This document shows positions 17,601 to 30,893 of a stretch of DNA of 64,000 nucleotides, piece by piece. The position numbers and the translations under genes were made by a program. This DNA is from Arcuatula senhousia. Lineage: Eukaryota; Mollusca; Bivalvia; Mytilida; Mytilidae. The notes beneath the pieces are model-generated. The model was given only the letters and a program-made list of their open reading frames with translations, was not told the origin of the DNA and ran no database searches. The stretch is from assembly GCA_963971305.1 (NCBI GenBank), contig OZ020303.1, positions 17,233,184-17,297,183 on the forward strand, given 5' to 3'. The first letter of the stretch is position 1. Every line of letters begins with the position of its first letter.

Positions 17601-20600
17601 GGAATAAATGTAAATATTAGCCCCTCTGATATCATGTGACGTCTTGAAACAAATGTCTCTAGGTAGTGTCTACTTAACACTATGTCTCCAAGCATGTCTA
17701 GCTTTTCTATAAAGCAATTGTTTGCCTATCACACTGTCTGTTACAAATTTGTTTTTGCATACAGACAAACTTATTCAATAGAATTTTGGCGACATGTGAT
17801 GTTCTTCTAGCACTAACATATATGATCATGGCCTTTGAGATGCAAAGGGATTTTTTTCGTTTGGGATTTGACAAACAGACAAATGGAAAATGGTATATAT
17901 GGATATTAAATGCGTCAAGTCTATTGGCAATATTCAGTTTCATATAGCTCAATGTCTGTAACAGACGATTTGGTCTCGAAGGAAATCGGTTTTATCATCG
18001 GAAGATGAGCTTCATTTTACCAAGGCGATCAATAATCCAATTAACATTTACGATCTGTCCCATTAATTATATCGTCCAGAGTTTGTTCAATAAACTTCCA
18101 TCAGAATTCGTAGAAGTAGAAATACCGTTATATGAAACGGGAAATCGATAAAGATGTCATGACTAAATTCAACAAGTATCTATCAGGAATAATTAAATAT
18201 CAACTCATTCAACGTTAAATCAATGTCTGTGACTCAACAATTTATTAGTTTTTTTTCCAAAAAAGACATAAAAATTACAATTCAAAATTATACATTTGCA
18301 CAGGGACAGGGATGTCCAAAACAATCAGTTTTATTTAATACCTGAATTGCACGACTATCAAACGAAACTATTATCTGCCATGTCGAATAAGAGCTTTTAC
18401 GAAGAATGCATATTTGAAATGCAAGAAAAACTAAGCAATGTTCTATGACGAGTTAAATTCATATTTCTTTGATTCTCGAATAAATACTGAATAGGAATCA
18501 AAGTTCATCCCGTTTTATTTGATAGTTTATTGAATTTCTAAAATTTTGAATCGACTTTTCTCAACTAAAGTTTTTTTAATCATAACTTGAGTATCTAGGC
18601 ATTCATCAGATGGTCGTTAACCTGACTTTTTTTGGGTGCATTATGGAAATAACATTGAATCACCTTTCTTTAAGCTAATATTTTGTCAACTTGGCATCAT
18701 ATGCTTCCTGTATAAAAGCATTTGGCTGTAGAATAAATTCCACCAATAAAAGAGAGTTTTGTCTTTTTGTATAACATTTGTTTTCAATTCTTTCTTAATT
18801 TTTATACAAACACAGAATATTATTTAGGTTGGCAGACGAACTCATTGCACGCGCTCCTCATTAAGTCTATTAGGATCTAAAGCATTTACAAAGTTGTAAA
18901 ACATCTGGATCTTTTTCATCTTGTCTGTTTTCAAACAGAATTGGAGATAAAGGTATTCACATCTTCGAAATTAATACATGCTAAAATCTTTATATACCTT
19001 TTATTTTTCTATTCATCTGTGCTTCTTTTTATTGATATGCAATCTTACTTAAACATTGAATTCAACTGGCTGTGTTTTTCCTTCAATTTTTAGCAAAATA
19101 CTTTTTTTTTTATTAAACCAATTGCATTTTTGAAACGCCTTCTGCAAAGATGCTTAATCTTTTGAAAGACAAAACCAGTTCGGAAAAATACAAGGCTATC
19201 GTCCATTAATTTAGAACATTTTAATGACAAAGAAAAAAAATAATGGGTAAAGTCAACTAGTGCAAGAGATTAAAATCATTATCATGCTAAGAAAAATCTC
19301 GGAATTCAGATTCCCATGTAATCCATGACTCATTTTATTCCAAAGATCTAGTGACGCGCGGATGACATGCAACTGATTGGAATAATTCTCTTTCATCTAT
19401 CGGAATGTGACTCATACAATTGTTTCATTTTAACTCAAAATGATTCATCATGCAATTAAACGTATAAATTATGCAGATTTTTATATATAAAGAACTACAA
19501 CCTTTCAGGATTTCTATCTGACCCTTTTTTTCAAAATCTTTGCATGCTAAAGTACAGGAACGAGGAAGCCTTCATTAAACTTGAAAGAGAGGATAGTAAT
19601 CATGGAAAATTAGCAGCATTAATTATGCATTGAAATTCTTAATTAAGTCTTATACTGTCATTAGCATTTATTTTTCCTAAAACAATCATTGTCGTAGATT
19701 ATAGATGGCTTTATAGTTTCCTTTCTCCTAAATCACTGTTACACTGTATAATTTTGATTTTAAGAGATGTGTTTGCTTTCCATTGTGTTTTCTTCTTTTT
19801 AATGTATAAGGACACGGATCTATAGAATACTATTCGCCATAATTAACACTAGGTACACGACTTTTATTTCGTTTGATTTTTTTCCTGGTTCTTGGTTACG
19901 CTTCCTCTGAAACTGCTCGTGTGGTGTACAGGAGGAAGAACCTGATCAATCTTCTGTCATATCTGTGAAGGTGTTAGAATTGTCGTTGTTTTTACATATA
20001 GATAGATCGACATGTTGATATCTCATCAAAAATCTTCTACCTCTCATCTTTTGACGCAACATCACCAAAATTTCTGGCATTCCGCCTCAAATCAATAATC
20101 CAAACACTTCAAACAAGAATAGTGCCAATTTAACAAAATAGACAATTTTCCCCATTCTGACAATTTCATATCGATTGTAAAAAATCGGGAGAATTTTACT
20201 AAATTGCTTCTATTCATGCGTATTGTTCACATCGATTTTATTCGATGGTTGGACAATAAATTTGATTTAGGCTGATGTCCCATAGACGTTGGCTTTGTAC
20301 AATGTTCGATTTTCTGACAAAGATTAAAGTCTGATTGTAAAAATGATGATAACTTGTTTCCGACAGTAAAGCATGAACAATTGCTCTACACCATTTAGAA
20401 AAAAAGATCCATGAATTTCTCAGACATTTTTGAAAGAAAAATCTATTATAATTTGAATAGTTATATATGATCTAATATGTCAAGGGTTAATATTATCGTG
20501 AGAAAACTATTTTGATAATTCTGACGTCTGGTCATATTGCAAGATAACAGAATATAATTGAGACTGCATAGTTCCAATAAACTGTCCACATAACTGTGCG

Positions 20601-22788
20601 AATTAAGAGATGCAAAGTAAACAGACATCTGAATTCCGGAAAATAAGTAGACACAAAAGATAACTACAATCCAAAAAAACTTGCAATCACGTCAACAAAA
20701 ATAGTGAACACAACATCTTTGAAACAACCACATTGAAAATTCTGCAGAAAAAATGACAGTGTTTATGATACTTTCTGCTTATACGCCATATCCTTTTTAG
20801 ATAAAAGCATCAATCTTTGTATAATCTAGTTAGGTCATAATTTTGTACTTTGGTGCCTTTTTAATGTTTCCATATTTTAAGGCTTAGTCTGTTTAACTTT
20901 AAATAACAGCATCATTATTTGCATTATATGGTTGCGTAACATTGTTTTATTGCCAGAATAACAAATGTTTAGATTCTTAAAAGCTTTTACCGAAACTTCC
21001 TATTTCCATCTTAATCATTCTTTAACGGGAAAACTAATATTTTATTCATTTCATTAAAATGGTAAAAGTTTTATTTTCTGAAAACTTGCGTTTCTGTGGA
21101 AAATCTATAGAACTATTTGCATAAAGCAATCTATTTTATGCCTTCTTGTCACTTTTTGATGTCGGGATGAAGACGAATCGGTGCCTTTTATACAAGCTAT
21201 CCCGATATCCGATCCATGTAATTTGAAATAATTCAATAGATATACGTTTTGATGTATTGCGCTATGATGACTTTTTGGGACATTTAGTAATCTATTTGGG
21301 GATGTCTTTTAGATTTTGATATAATCATTTTATCATTCTCACAGACTTTGAAAGAAAAATGTCTGTAAGACAAAAAATATTTTCAATAGGTTTTCTTTAT
21401 TTAGCCATGATATTTCTATGGGATGAATAAATGTCTGCATTGATTTAAGTTCTGAAGAACCATTCACATCTGAATTTTTATTGCCTTATATTACATCATC
21501 AAGAAAGAATTTCCATTATCAAAAACTTCACGCACTAAGTATTAACTATGAAAATATGACCGTTCGTTTGGTACATATTCTACAAATCCATGATCAAGCT
21601 TTCAGGCTTGAATCAAATTTTTCAGGAAAACCACCGATGCGTGTATTAGAATTCGAATTAATTGAATATCATGATGCGAGATCTATTTTCTGGTCGTGTT
21701 TTTGCTAACGCATATTGGTCCCAACGGAAACTTAAAATAATTAGACTTTATTTTGAGCTGAAAAAAATGATAGAATCAAATTCCAGGATATTAACTTTGC
21801 TATAAGCCTACACACTTTATCATTAAACAGCACTTACAAGCTTTGGTCCAACAAACCTGAATTAGTTCAGTATGTCAAGGAAATATATTGACAGACCAAG
21901 AAACGGATACACATTTAAGAATTTTAGCACATTTTGCTTAGATATTGTATGATTTTTCATTATTTCTATGATTTATACTAATAAGCCATCTCATTACTTT
22001 CGGGATTTTTATCGATAGGTCAAATTGATGTCTCCTGATGTTTGGAAGTGCTAAGAAAGCAATTTTTTTTTTAAATGTTAGTTGTCCACCACATTTTAGA
22101 GACTTCGTAATATTAGGAGGGGAGTGTGCATTCGAAAAGATCATTTCAAGCAAAAATTTTGACCAAGTTTACCGGTGTTATCTTGAGTAATGAGAAGATA
22201 AGTTTCCGGTTTATATCCGGTTTTGTGATTTCTGAAAGTCTGTATTGGCAACCGAAATTGCTGGCTCAAATCAATAACAAAAAATTACGAAAGTTCGAAT
22301 TTTCACTAACATGTTTATAAAAAAAATGACTGAAAGTTATCCAGATATACCCTTTTCGGTCAGTCAGAACATTTACAGTTTACCTTCTTCTAATTTGTGT
22401 AATTTTGAAATTTCATGCTTTTATCTTCTTTTGATCTTGGCATGTCTGATGCTAAGAATTGAAGTCACGCCAATATTGTTTTCACTGCAGTGTCGGGTGA
22501 ATTTTAATAATTACTAAATATTTTTATCAATTTTTGTAGCTTTTTACTAATAAGCATTTTTATATTTATAGAGCACTCAAGTATTTTTCCTTTTTCTGGC
22601 CGTGAGTACCGAGGATAATCAGGTCATTTTCATGAACACTCAAATGCATTCGTAAGTACTCAATCAGTTTCGACTTTAGGTATGGGTATGTCCCCCACCC
22701 CCATAAAAGAAGAAACCGGGAGGTATACCTTTTGTCTTTATCCGTTCTGTAAAATGCTCATAGTATGCTATATATTTTGTAATACGGT
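17601..22788. other. Gene-free, repeat-poor block
   Basis: No coding exon, RNA gene or transposon end is recognisable over about 5 kb, in contrast to the repeat-dense flanks. Homeodomain-type and octamer-type words (ATTAATTATGCATTG, CATGCAATTAAACG, AAATTATGCAG) cluster at about 19440-19640. It may be distal regulatory DNA, but that is only inference. Confidence 0.4.
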
Positions 22789-23354
22789 TTAAGGTTAATG
22801 TGGACACCTATACTGAAAAAAATTCTGTCATTAAACATTTGATTTTATGGTCTAAAATGAAACATGTTATTAATATCCTTTATTTTAAATAAAAATATGG
22901 ATAGGTCTCCATGCTCGTTTTTGCAATATAAGTGGTAAAAGTATGCCTGAATTACAATAGATTATACAGGAAAGGCCAAATTTTAGGCATAAAATCATGT
23001 CTCAGAAAAAATCCTTACAATAGGATCTTGTTTTTATTTTGTCAAAAGTTATATTTTTACCTATATGTTAAAATAAAACATAGAAAACAGGGGGTCACCA
23101 GCTTAGATTTTTGTCTACTATTCAATTCCATTGTAAATTTAGGGTAATTTTGTAGTGAGTTATCTCCCTTGTTTTTGTCAAAAATTGCGTTATTCAAGAA
23201 ACGATTGATGCAATTGTTAAGTAATTGAATATTTATAACTCATTTCAATAAATTCAAATATTCTATTTTTTATTATTGACTTTATAGACACTGGTCTTAA
23301 ATTTTGCATTTTTAAAGGTACAAAAGTCATGTGACACCTGTGCATTAACCTTAA
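22789..23354. mobile_element. TTAA-flanked MITE with GGTTAATG ends, copy 1
   Basis: The element reads TTAAGGTTAATGTGGACACC on the left and GTGCATTAACCTTAA on the right. Internal text such as TAGATTATACAGGAAAGGCC and CATGTCTCAGAAAAA is shared with the element at 27039-28262. No coding capacity is seen. Confidence 0.65.
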
Positions 23355-23399
23355 ATTAATTATGGGCATGCTGTTTTAAAATACAGGATCAATTTATAC

Positions 23400-24150
23400 T
23401 TCATCAGACATCTACTACCTGTTTGTTGATCCGTAAAAAAACTCATCATTTTAGGCAAGGCAGCACAAAGAAACATAAAGCATAAAAAAACACAAGATTA
23501 AACCTACAGAATTCAACAACACGACATCAATTACAAGTCGTTACGAGAGTGAACTTAATTAGGTGCTCCGGAAGAGTAAGCAGTTCCTGCTTGCTATAGC
23601 ACACCTGTCACGCTGCCAATTGTCAATTCTGTTTAAAGGAAGACAAAACAAAACGCTATGACAAACAAACATCTGCACTCATCTGAGAGATAGAAATCCT
23701 ATATTTGTTAATGAGTGCATGATGTCTTCCGTAAAATGTATTGAGTGAAGACAGCAACAGAGGAGTCTTGTGATAGTAATTTATGTGTCAGATGTGACGC
23801 TCTGCCAAGGAAAGTCCCAAAAGATCTGGAATAACGAATCATTTGTCATACGTAACCCCAATAAGCTGGGGCGGACGGAATGTTGCATTCAAGGAGGGAA
23901 AGTTGATGATTAGGAAGTTTTGTCTAAAAGTGATTGTAAGAAGTCTGCTTCATATGAATGAAGAAACAAATCAGTAAGCAATGGTGCACAATAAGTGCCC
24001 ATTGGAATCACTATTGTTTGCTGAAAAAAACGTCCACCAAACTGAACAAATATGTTGTCTATAAGAAAGTTGAGCATGTCGATTATTTGGTCCTCTGTAA
24101 ATTTGTTCTTTTTCTTAAACCCATTGATGACAAAGTAAGACAACCAGATA
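23400..24150 (-). pseudogene. Decayed reverse transcriptase with 3' tail
   Basis: On the - strand, 24143 to 23910 reads KFTEDQIIDMLNFLIDNIF, then FFQQTIVIPMGTYCAPLLT and LFLHSYEADFLQSLL, the palm region before the YxDD motif. Further along, in other frames, come INFPSLN, NIPSAPAYWGYV and MIRYSRSFGTFLG, so frameshifts and deletions separate the parts. The YxDD box is missing. Beyond, at 23500-23600, is a tail phrase GGTGCTCCGGAAGAGTAAGC (+ strand) shared with 27520-27545. It is the same family as the + strand fragment at 10640. Confidence 0.75.
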
Positions 24151-24315
24151 TTTCATCATGTCAGTTGACCATGGTCATACTGTGCATAGGATTGTAATTC
24201 TAACGATAATTAATATTCTCTCAAATATGACAGTTCATTATGTGGGACTACATAGAGCCATTTCACAGACCTCATTAAAGTCAAAGTGTAGACCAAATAA
24301 ATTGTCAATTATATA

Positions 24316-24494
24316 CAGTCAAACCTGCCTTAGCAGCCACCTCTATTAAGCAATCACCTGTCTTATACAGCCACATATTTTTGTCCCTTTCTATGATGAA
24401 ATCAACAAAAATGAACCTGAATTAAGCAGTCACCTGTCTTAAGTGGCCACTTTTTTCACGTCCCAAGGGTGACCTCTTAAAACAGGTTTGACTG
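24316..24494. mobile_element. TA-flanked MITE with CAGTCAAACCTG ends (mariner-like)
   Basis: CAGTCAAACCTG at 24316-24327 is matched inverted by CAGGTTTGACTG at 24483-24494, with TA on each side. The 179-bp interior repeats GCCACCT and CACCTGTCTTA phrases. TA target sites and these ends fit Tc1/mariner-derived MITEs that I recognise from other invertebrates. Confidence 0.8.
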
Positions 24495-24589
24495 TATATA
24501 TATATTTTTTTTTTCTTAAAGGAAAATGTGAAAATATATTGCAATCTTTAGGTGACACTCTTTCAAATTGGTACACATTGTCGACTTGT

Positions 24590-26690
24590 TTTTGTCTCGC
24601 CTGCGAGAGCGGGCGGAACGAGACATATGTGTTACTTTAATACCGGCGGCTGCGACGTTAACTCAGTTTTTGATAAAGTTTTATGAGCACCTCCATATCT
24701 CAAGAACTATAAGTCCTTGGTTAATGAAACTTGGTATGCATATGCCCCAGTAGTAGCTTAGCACAATTGCATCCCAATCTTTGACTTTGACCTTGATTTG
24801 TCAGTTGAATGACATTGACAATTTTCAATAAATATAAGGTTTTGCAAGCACCAATATATCTCAAGGACTATAAGTCTTAGGTTGATGAAACTTGGTATGC
24901 ATATGCCCCAGTAGTAGCAGTTACATCCCAATCTTTTGACCTTGATTTTCCAGTTGAGTGACTTTGACAATTTTCAATACATATAATAGCAATGACTATA
25001 TGAAAGTTTTGCGAGCCTCTATATATCCTTAGAATGCATACCCAGAAGTAGCTAAGCACAGTTACATCTCCATCTTTTGACCTTGACCTTGATTTTCCGG
25101 TCGAATGACTTTCGACAGTTTTCAATACATATAATAGCAATGTTAAGGTTTTGCGAGCACATCTCTATCTCAAGAACTGTAAGTCCTAGGTTGGTGAAAC
25201 TTAGTACCGGTATCTGCGTATGCCCAATAGTAGCTTTGCTTGTGTTTGAGGAATGGTGTCGGTGTTACATACTAGTTTTTCCCCCTACTCGTCTTTCCCC
25301 CCGGAAAAACCAGTATATACTGAGATTTCCCCTCCGAAATATCAGTATATACTGAATCTTCCCCCCTAAAATTTGGGTAGGAAAAATGAGTATATACTAT
25401 ATTTTCCACTTTTCGCCAACCCATTCTGATCTTTCCCCCTTCAAATTCAGGCTCCGTATAGTCTTGTTTGATTATATGTAATATAATTTTTATCACTATG
25501 CCAATGGAACACTTCTAATAATGCACTTTGAGAAAAAACTTAATCTATTTGTAAGAATTGTTATCAAATTCAATTAATCTTCTTTAATTGTTTGTTTTAA
25601 CTTTAAATTGCCTAGATTCTGTTTTATTATGCTAGTCTTATTTTGCTTTTTGCTTCATAATAGGACATATTAGAAAAAGCATAAAGTAACATCTTTTTGA
25701 GTTAAAAAAAAAAAAATAAATAAAACAGGCACTGTAAACGCAGCTTTCGAGAATAGATAAAATACAAGAATATATTTTTTTGTCTTCCACAAGAGCAAAA
25801 CATTCTACGTCGGTTTTATACACAGGAAACAGATAAGCGACAGTCCTGAAAACAAATCCCACCGTTTGAAACTCCTACCTAAAGCTGCATACCAAATATC
25901 GAAAGCCTCACATAACAGTTGCTGAAATACATAAACTGTGACGGACACACAAATGGACGGACGCCGGTGCATTTCTATAATCCCGGTCCACGTTGTTGAG
26001 ACACTCGAAGCAAGACTCTTTGTGCAATGGCTTTTGTAGAAGTGGTTCAACAGTAATATTATAGCATTTAAGGCTCTCTTTTTGAGATGATTATGGATAG
26101 GTTGATAGAAAGTTATTTCTCTGTGTCACGTTGACTACGGTTTTACCATGAACATGCAATAGGAAAAGCGAGAAAAGGATGTGCCTCATAGACTGAAATT
26201 GCCTCATAGACTGAAATTTGTGTAACGAAACCTGAAATTCGCATGGCCTTTACAATCTTAAAATATTTGATTTGCACTGAACGTTCACACAAACACTATG
26301 GGTTTCTCTTCTCAAATCTTTACAAACATCTATGATATCCCATCCGCACTATATATAATAAAAAAAGAATATTCTTTAACTAAAATTCATTATTAGTAAT
26401 TATCTCAAAAATATTGAAAGCCCCACTTTTTTCACAGTTATTATTAATAGTGCAACGGTTTTGAATACTGGGGGAAAGACCAGTATGGCGGAAAAATGAG
26501 TATGTGTTTACACATACCAGATTTTTCCCTGGGGAAAACTTAGTATATACTAATTTTTCCCCCGGGGAAAATCTAGTATATACTAGATCTTCCGGGGGGA
26601 AAGCTGAGTATATACTCATTTTTTCGGGGGGAAATTCTAGTATGGGGGAAAAACTAGTATGTAACACCGGCAGGCGAGACGCACTAAAGT
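24590..26690. mobile_element. GTCTCGCCTGC-ended composite repeat, split by an inner element
   Basis: The left end reads GTCTCGCCTGCGAGAGC and the right end GCAGGCGAGAC at about 26669-26680. From about 24660 to 25250 there are three to four tandem units of 130-165 bp (TATCTCAAGAACTATAAGTC, GAAACTTGGTATGCATATGC, ATCTTTGACCTTGA). The unit series is cut by the element at 25261-26668. No protein is encoded. Confidence 0.65.
25261..26668. mobile_element. Element with GGTGTTACATACTAG ends and AGTATATACT subterminal repeats
   Basis: The left end GGTGTTACATACTAGTTTTT is mirrored at the right end (AAAAACTAGTATGTAACACC). Inside each end are three to four units of about 35-40 bp. Each unit pairs a palindromic AGTATATACT with a run of C (left) or G (right) and A-rich spacer, in opposite orientation at the two ends. 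The centre (25420-26460) has no convincing transposase. Confidence 0.7.
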
Positions 26691-27038
26691 GTTAACTCTT
26701 GTTATTTTTCTTACAAGACAGCATTATTTCAGAAACTCATTATGAACAAGAAAATGAAAGAAACATTGTCCCCTAATTTCTTCGTTTGCTGGATTAGTTC
26801 CTTCGATCAATCTTCCCAAATTAGAGACGCAAGATTCCACTGATTCACCAAGTGAAGCATCATTCTTCGAATGGCAGCTCAAATTTAACTCGGATAGTCA
26901 TCTCAGTACACAAAAAAAATGCAACAAAAGAGACGATTTTCAGTGTCAAATTTCCTATTTTCCTACAAGTAGGCAAATAACTTCTCTACCTAATCGACAT
27001 ATGGTATCGTTATATATTATTTTTCTGGCTATTTCTAG

Positions 27039-28262
27039 GGTTAGTGAGGACATCTGACCCCAAAATATTGCCGAATCTAAAATGTCCAGATATGTTTTAA
27101 ATATTGATATAAGGTATTTACTTTTTCTTGTGTAAAAATTCGTCCCACTTATCCAGGCTTGTTTTCACAAAATATAGGCTCAAAGTTTTCCAAAATTACC
27201 ATAGATTATATAGGAAAAGCTAAATAATTAGCATTAAATCTTGTCTCAGAAAAGTTCTACGAAACTAAATTTTATTTTTATTTGATAAAGATTAATGTTA
27301 TACTATATATTTCGAACTAAACCAATAAAAACAGGGGGTCACCAGCTTATATTTTTGTCTACATTACAAGCGGCAATGGGCATTCTAGTGTCAAAAGTCC
27401 GAAAGGGCAACGACAAAACCGGTAAACATGATCAAGAAAGCACGAGGACACACAAAAACAAAAACACAAAATCAACTAAACAGAAATCAACAACGCGAAC
27501 TCAAGTCGCAACAAGAGTGAACTCGGGTGCTCCGGAAGAGTAAGCGTTTCCGGCCTGCTATAGCACACCCGTCGCGCTGCCAATTTCCGATTCAGTGTGT
27601 CAAATCCGGTAAAGGAAGATAACAAACCCCTATGACAAACCAACATCTGCACTCATCTAAGAGACAGAAATCCAATATCTGTCAATGAGTGCATGGTGTC
27701 TACCGTAAATGTCTTAGGTGAAGACAGCAACCAAGGAGCAACATAACCTTGTTTTAGCAAATTTTGAGTCATTTTTTGTGTGTGACACTTTGCCAAGGAA
27801 ATTGATGTAATTCCCACAAACTCTGGAGTAACGAATCAATATAAGCTGGAGCGGACGGAATGTTGCTACACGAGAAGGGAAAGTTTACAATTGGAAAGTT
27901 TCGAAGTCATAAAAATCACTTTTGTCATAGAGCTTTCTTGAAAGTTTTCCTTGAGAGTCAAACCTTAGTAATTTTGGGATCAATTTTCAAGTGAATTATA
28001 TCCATTGTTTTATTAAAAAAAATATATCTATTAAGATATCGTTGAATGTCTAGTATATAATCAAACAATGTTACTGTAATTTCAACCCTGAAAATCATCT
28101 GACAAACAGATCTTGATTTTGTTTAAAAACTAATTTAGTTTGATTTTATTTTTATTTAATTAAACTATTTAATACAAGTTTAATATTATTAATGACATAT
28201 TCACTAATTTTTTTTTTGCATTTTAGCTGTTTTTGGACACATGGGATGTGTCCTAACTAACC
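27039..28262. mobile_element. MITE with GGTTAGT(G/T)AGGACA ends, copy 2, carrying a retroelement fossil
   Basis: The left GGTTAGTGAGGACA and right TGTCCTAACTAACC are inverted. The interior shares ATAGATTATATAGGAAAAGC and CTTGTCTCAGAAAA with copy 1 at 22789-23354. The extra length is a retroelement fossil at 27370-27930. Confidence 0.6.
27370..27930 (-). pseudogene. Heavily decayed reverse transcriptase 3' part
   Basis: The - strand of 27930-27830 gives VNFPF and NIPSAPAY fragments in shifting frames. The + strand side contains GGTGCTCCGGAAGAGTAAGC and CATCTGCACTCATCTAAGAG, matching 23560-23700. It is colinear with the fossil at 23400-24150 but more degraded. Confidence 0.65.
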
Positions 28263-28385
28263 TTAAAATCCGCCGTCTTTTAATTCACGTGAAGGTCCCG
28301 GTAGCTGTTTTGGACACATGGGATGTCATATGTCCTCACTAACCTTAAAATCCGCCGTCTTTTAATTCACGTGAAGGTCCTGGGT
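28225..28385 (+). repeat. Two tandem copies of an about 80-bp unit
   Basis: The units 28225-28302 and 28303-28385 share GGACACATGGGATGT, CTAACCTTAAAATCCGCC and TTAATTCACGTGAAGGTCC. The second has a small change (CATATGTCC). The first spans the right end of the MITE at 27039-28262, so the duplication came after that insertion. Confidence 0.8.
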
Positions 28386-30893
28386 AGCCCTTAGATTGTC
28401 GAATCCTGGCCGACAGAGAAACTAGGATGTGTGGGTTAAAAGCTTGTATGCCGTGGTTATCAGGCCGTAGTACATACAGAAACTCTGACCGAAAATAATA
28501 GTGTTGCACCCGTGCGGGAACAAATAGTACGCTCATTGAACGTTAAAGAATTCGGTAAAAGTATATATGGCAACCATAGAATGACCTGTATTAGGTTAAA
28601 TCTCGACTCACCCACCATTCCCTTTTCAATTGGCGACTGATTTGCCTTGTGCTCCCATCCCACTCATTTCTTCATCATTTCACATTCGTTTTATCAGCCC
28701 TTTCACGTTCATCTCTCTTATTTATTCATGTTGCCTGGGAGTGAAATAATAACCAACTAGTTACAAAAAGATATATACGATTTATATGGTGTCATACTTT
28801 TTTTAGTTTTTTAGTATGTTTTTCGTTACCTATATTAAAGGCGTTTACCATTTTCTCCAAATTGAAAAAAAAAATGTTGTACATGTATTGGTCAAACTCT
28901 GCGAAATGGAGAGAACACTTTGTATTCCGAGAGAGACCGACACCCATTCCAAGTTAAATGGTCAATGACCACTTGAGACAGTCTCTGTATGATCTCTCCG
29001 TTCTTTTATCTTTTTTCTACAATTATCTTCCAGACCTTCCTTTTTGGCTTTTATACGAATGTTTATGGACATTATTGAATAATACCTTTTGCACATATTC
29101 CTTTAGATGGAAATCAAGTGTTAAAAGCTTTTTCCAGTAAGAGCCTAAATAAGGCGTTGGAAACCTGACACGATTATACATGGCATTAAAATGGATGCTT
29201 TTTGTAGTTTTTACCATTCTTACTGGATTTTATGATTTCTTGGCAGGCAACATGAAAGTGGAAAATTGTTTCAAATGGTAAATCCATTATAGATGTTTGA
29301 ACTAGGGGTAATAATATATTTCTCTGCCAGCCGTGAAAAACTGTGTTTATATGTATAGTGCTCACTAAATGTTGTTTGTATGTTTTGTCGATTTCAAGAG
29401 GAAAATATGAAGATTGATATAATGGTGTTGCATCAGCTACGTTTGTAATTTGGCGAATCGTTGGAATCATTATAAGACAAATTATAGGGGGATGAGGTAC
29501 AGCTGTCAGCACTTACGACAATTCTGGAACCTAAAACTGTACTTGTATAAGTATAAGAACATGAAAAACTCTCTTGCATGCATAATAATGATTAACTGCA
29601 TTTTTTTATTCCCTTCATTAATTAGCTTTTGTGCAAAGCATGCTGTTGTTGATCGACAATATTGCCTTTTTGCAATTACAACATTAAATACCTGCATAAA
29701 GTGCATTGTTTCTAAATTAACACTGGTTACGCATATACCTCAATGGTCAACTATATATGTTACATTTTTAACTGAAATTTTGATCTCCTGGTATTAATGA
29801 CTACGGTGGGCGAACGGAACCCAATTTTGTTCTGATTTTTTTTTTGCTCTTTTAATTCTTGATATAACATAACAATAGAACACCAAACAACTACACACTG
29901 TGCCAAATTGTAGGCCTCCGTTCGTACAAAGTAGTTTATTACAGACACGCATGTACGCAGAGAAAAAAAGACCGCAGACTTCCTGTATTATTAAATGTTT
30001 TCGTTATAATGATGATGTCCTTTTACTGAACAATCATTTAGTTGATGACCTTTCCTTTATGAACCAAAGCGTTCTTCGTAGTTTAAAACTATAATGCATC
30101 ACGAAACAACCCTCTAAGAAACGTGCGTGCAGCATTTGACGAACAACATTTACAATTGTTTTATTAAAAAAACACCATTGTTGGAATAAATGTCAAACCT
30201 ACCCTTTCTTTTGAGTGAATGGTCCTTTGCAAGAAAATTCCCGGGGTAATCGGCGACGGCGTATAATATAAAATTTAAACTAGAGACAATATTGGAATGC
30301 ATGAAAAATATCCTATTTTAAAAGCTAGAAAAGAGAGGGCTTAAAGCTTAACCATACCATATCCATCCACATAAACTGTTGTTATTGTACCGATTGCGTG
30401 CAGCTTTTTATGGGTCTTTGCTTAAAAAAAATAAGGTTTTGTCATGTCAAAGACTGAAATGCTGCACAAAACAGGCAGTCACTATAAAGCTATCATTTGG
30501 TGAGTGTGTGCTGCTTTCAAATGAATGTGTAGATCGGCGAAAATTATCTTCTTTACCGGACGGACTATAAATGATCCAACTAAACAAGCGAAGGGTACAT
30601 GCTTATTTGCTCCAACCCTGGTGCACCCTAAGTTGTTGGTTTATGTGAGTTCGTCCTTTTGTGTTTTCTTTATTTGAATACCATTTTGTAAATTTTTTAA
30701 CAATGTGTGACGCATGCTATTAAGGATAAAAAAGAAATATATAAGGGTCTTTTTATAGCAAATGTGAGAAAGTGATTACATCCAAATTTCGATTCAAGAC
30801 CATTACCTAAAGCTCGAGCGTAGTTTTCATTCTAAGTATGGCTCATCTGACAATTAAGCAAATGGATGCTTTCTAGCTAAACATTTAATGAAA
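28386..30893. other. Intergenic, no gene seen
   Basis: I see AT-rich DNA with short unrelated open frames only. No splice-flanked coding segment, RNA gene or clear transposon end was recognised. Confidence 0.45.

Noticed and set aside
29450..29797. 115-residue frame as a membrane protein
   Set aside because: The composition is that of AT-rich noncoding DNA. There is a competing frame on the other strand, no splice sites and no recognisable family.
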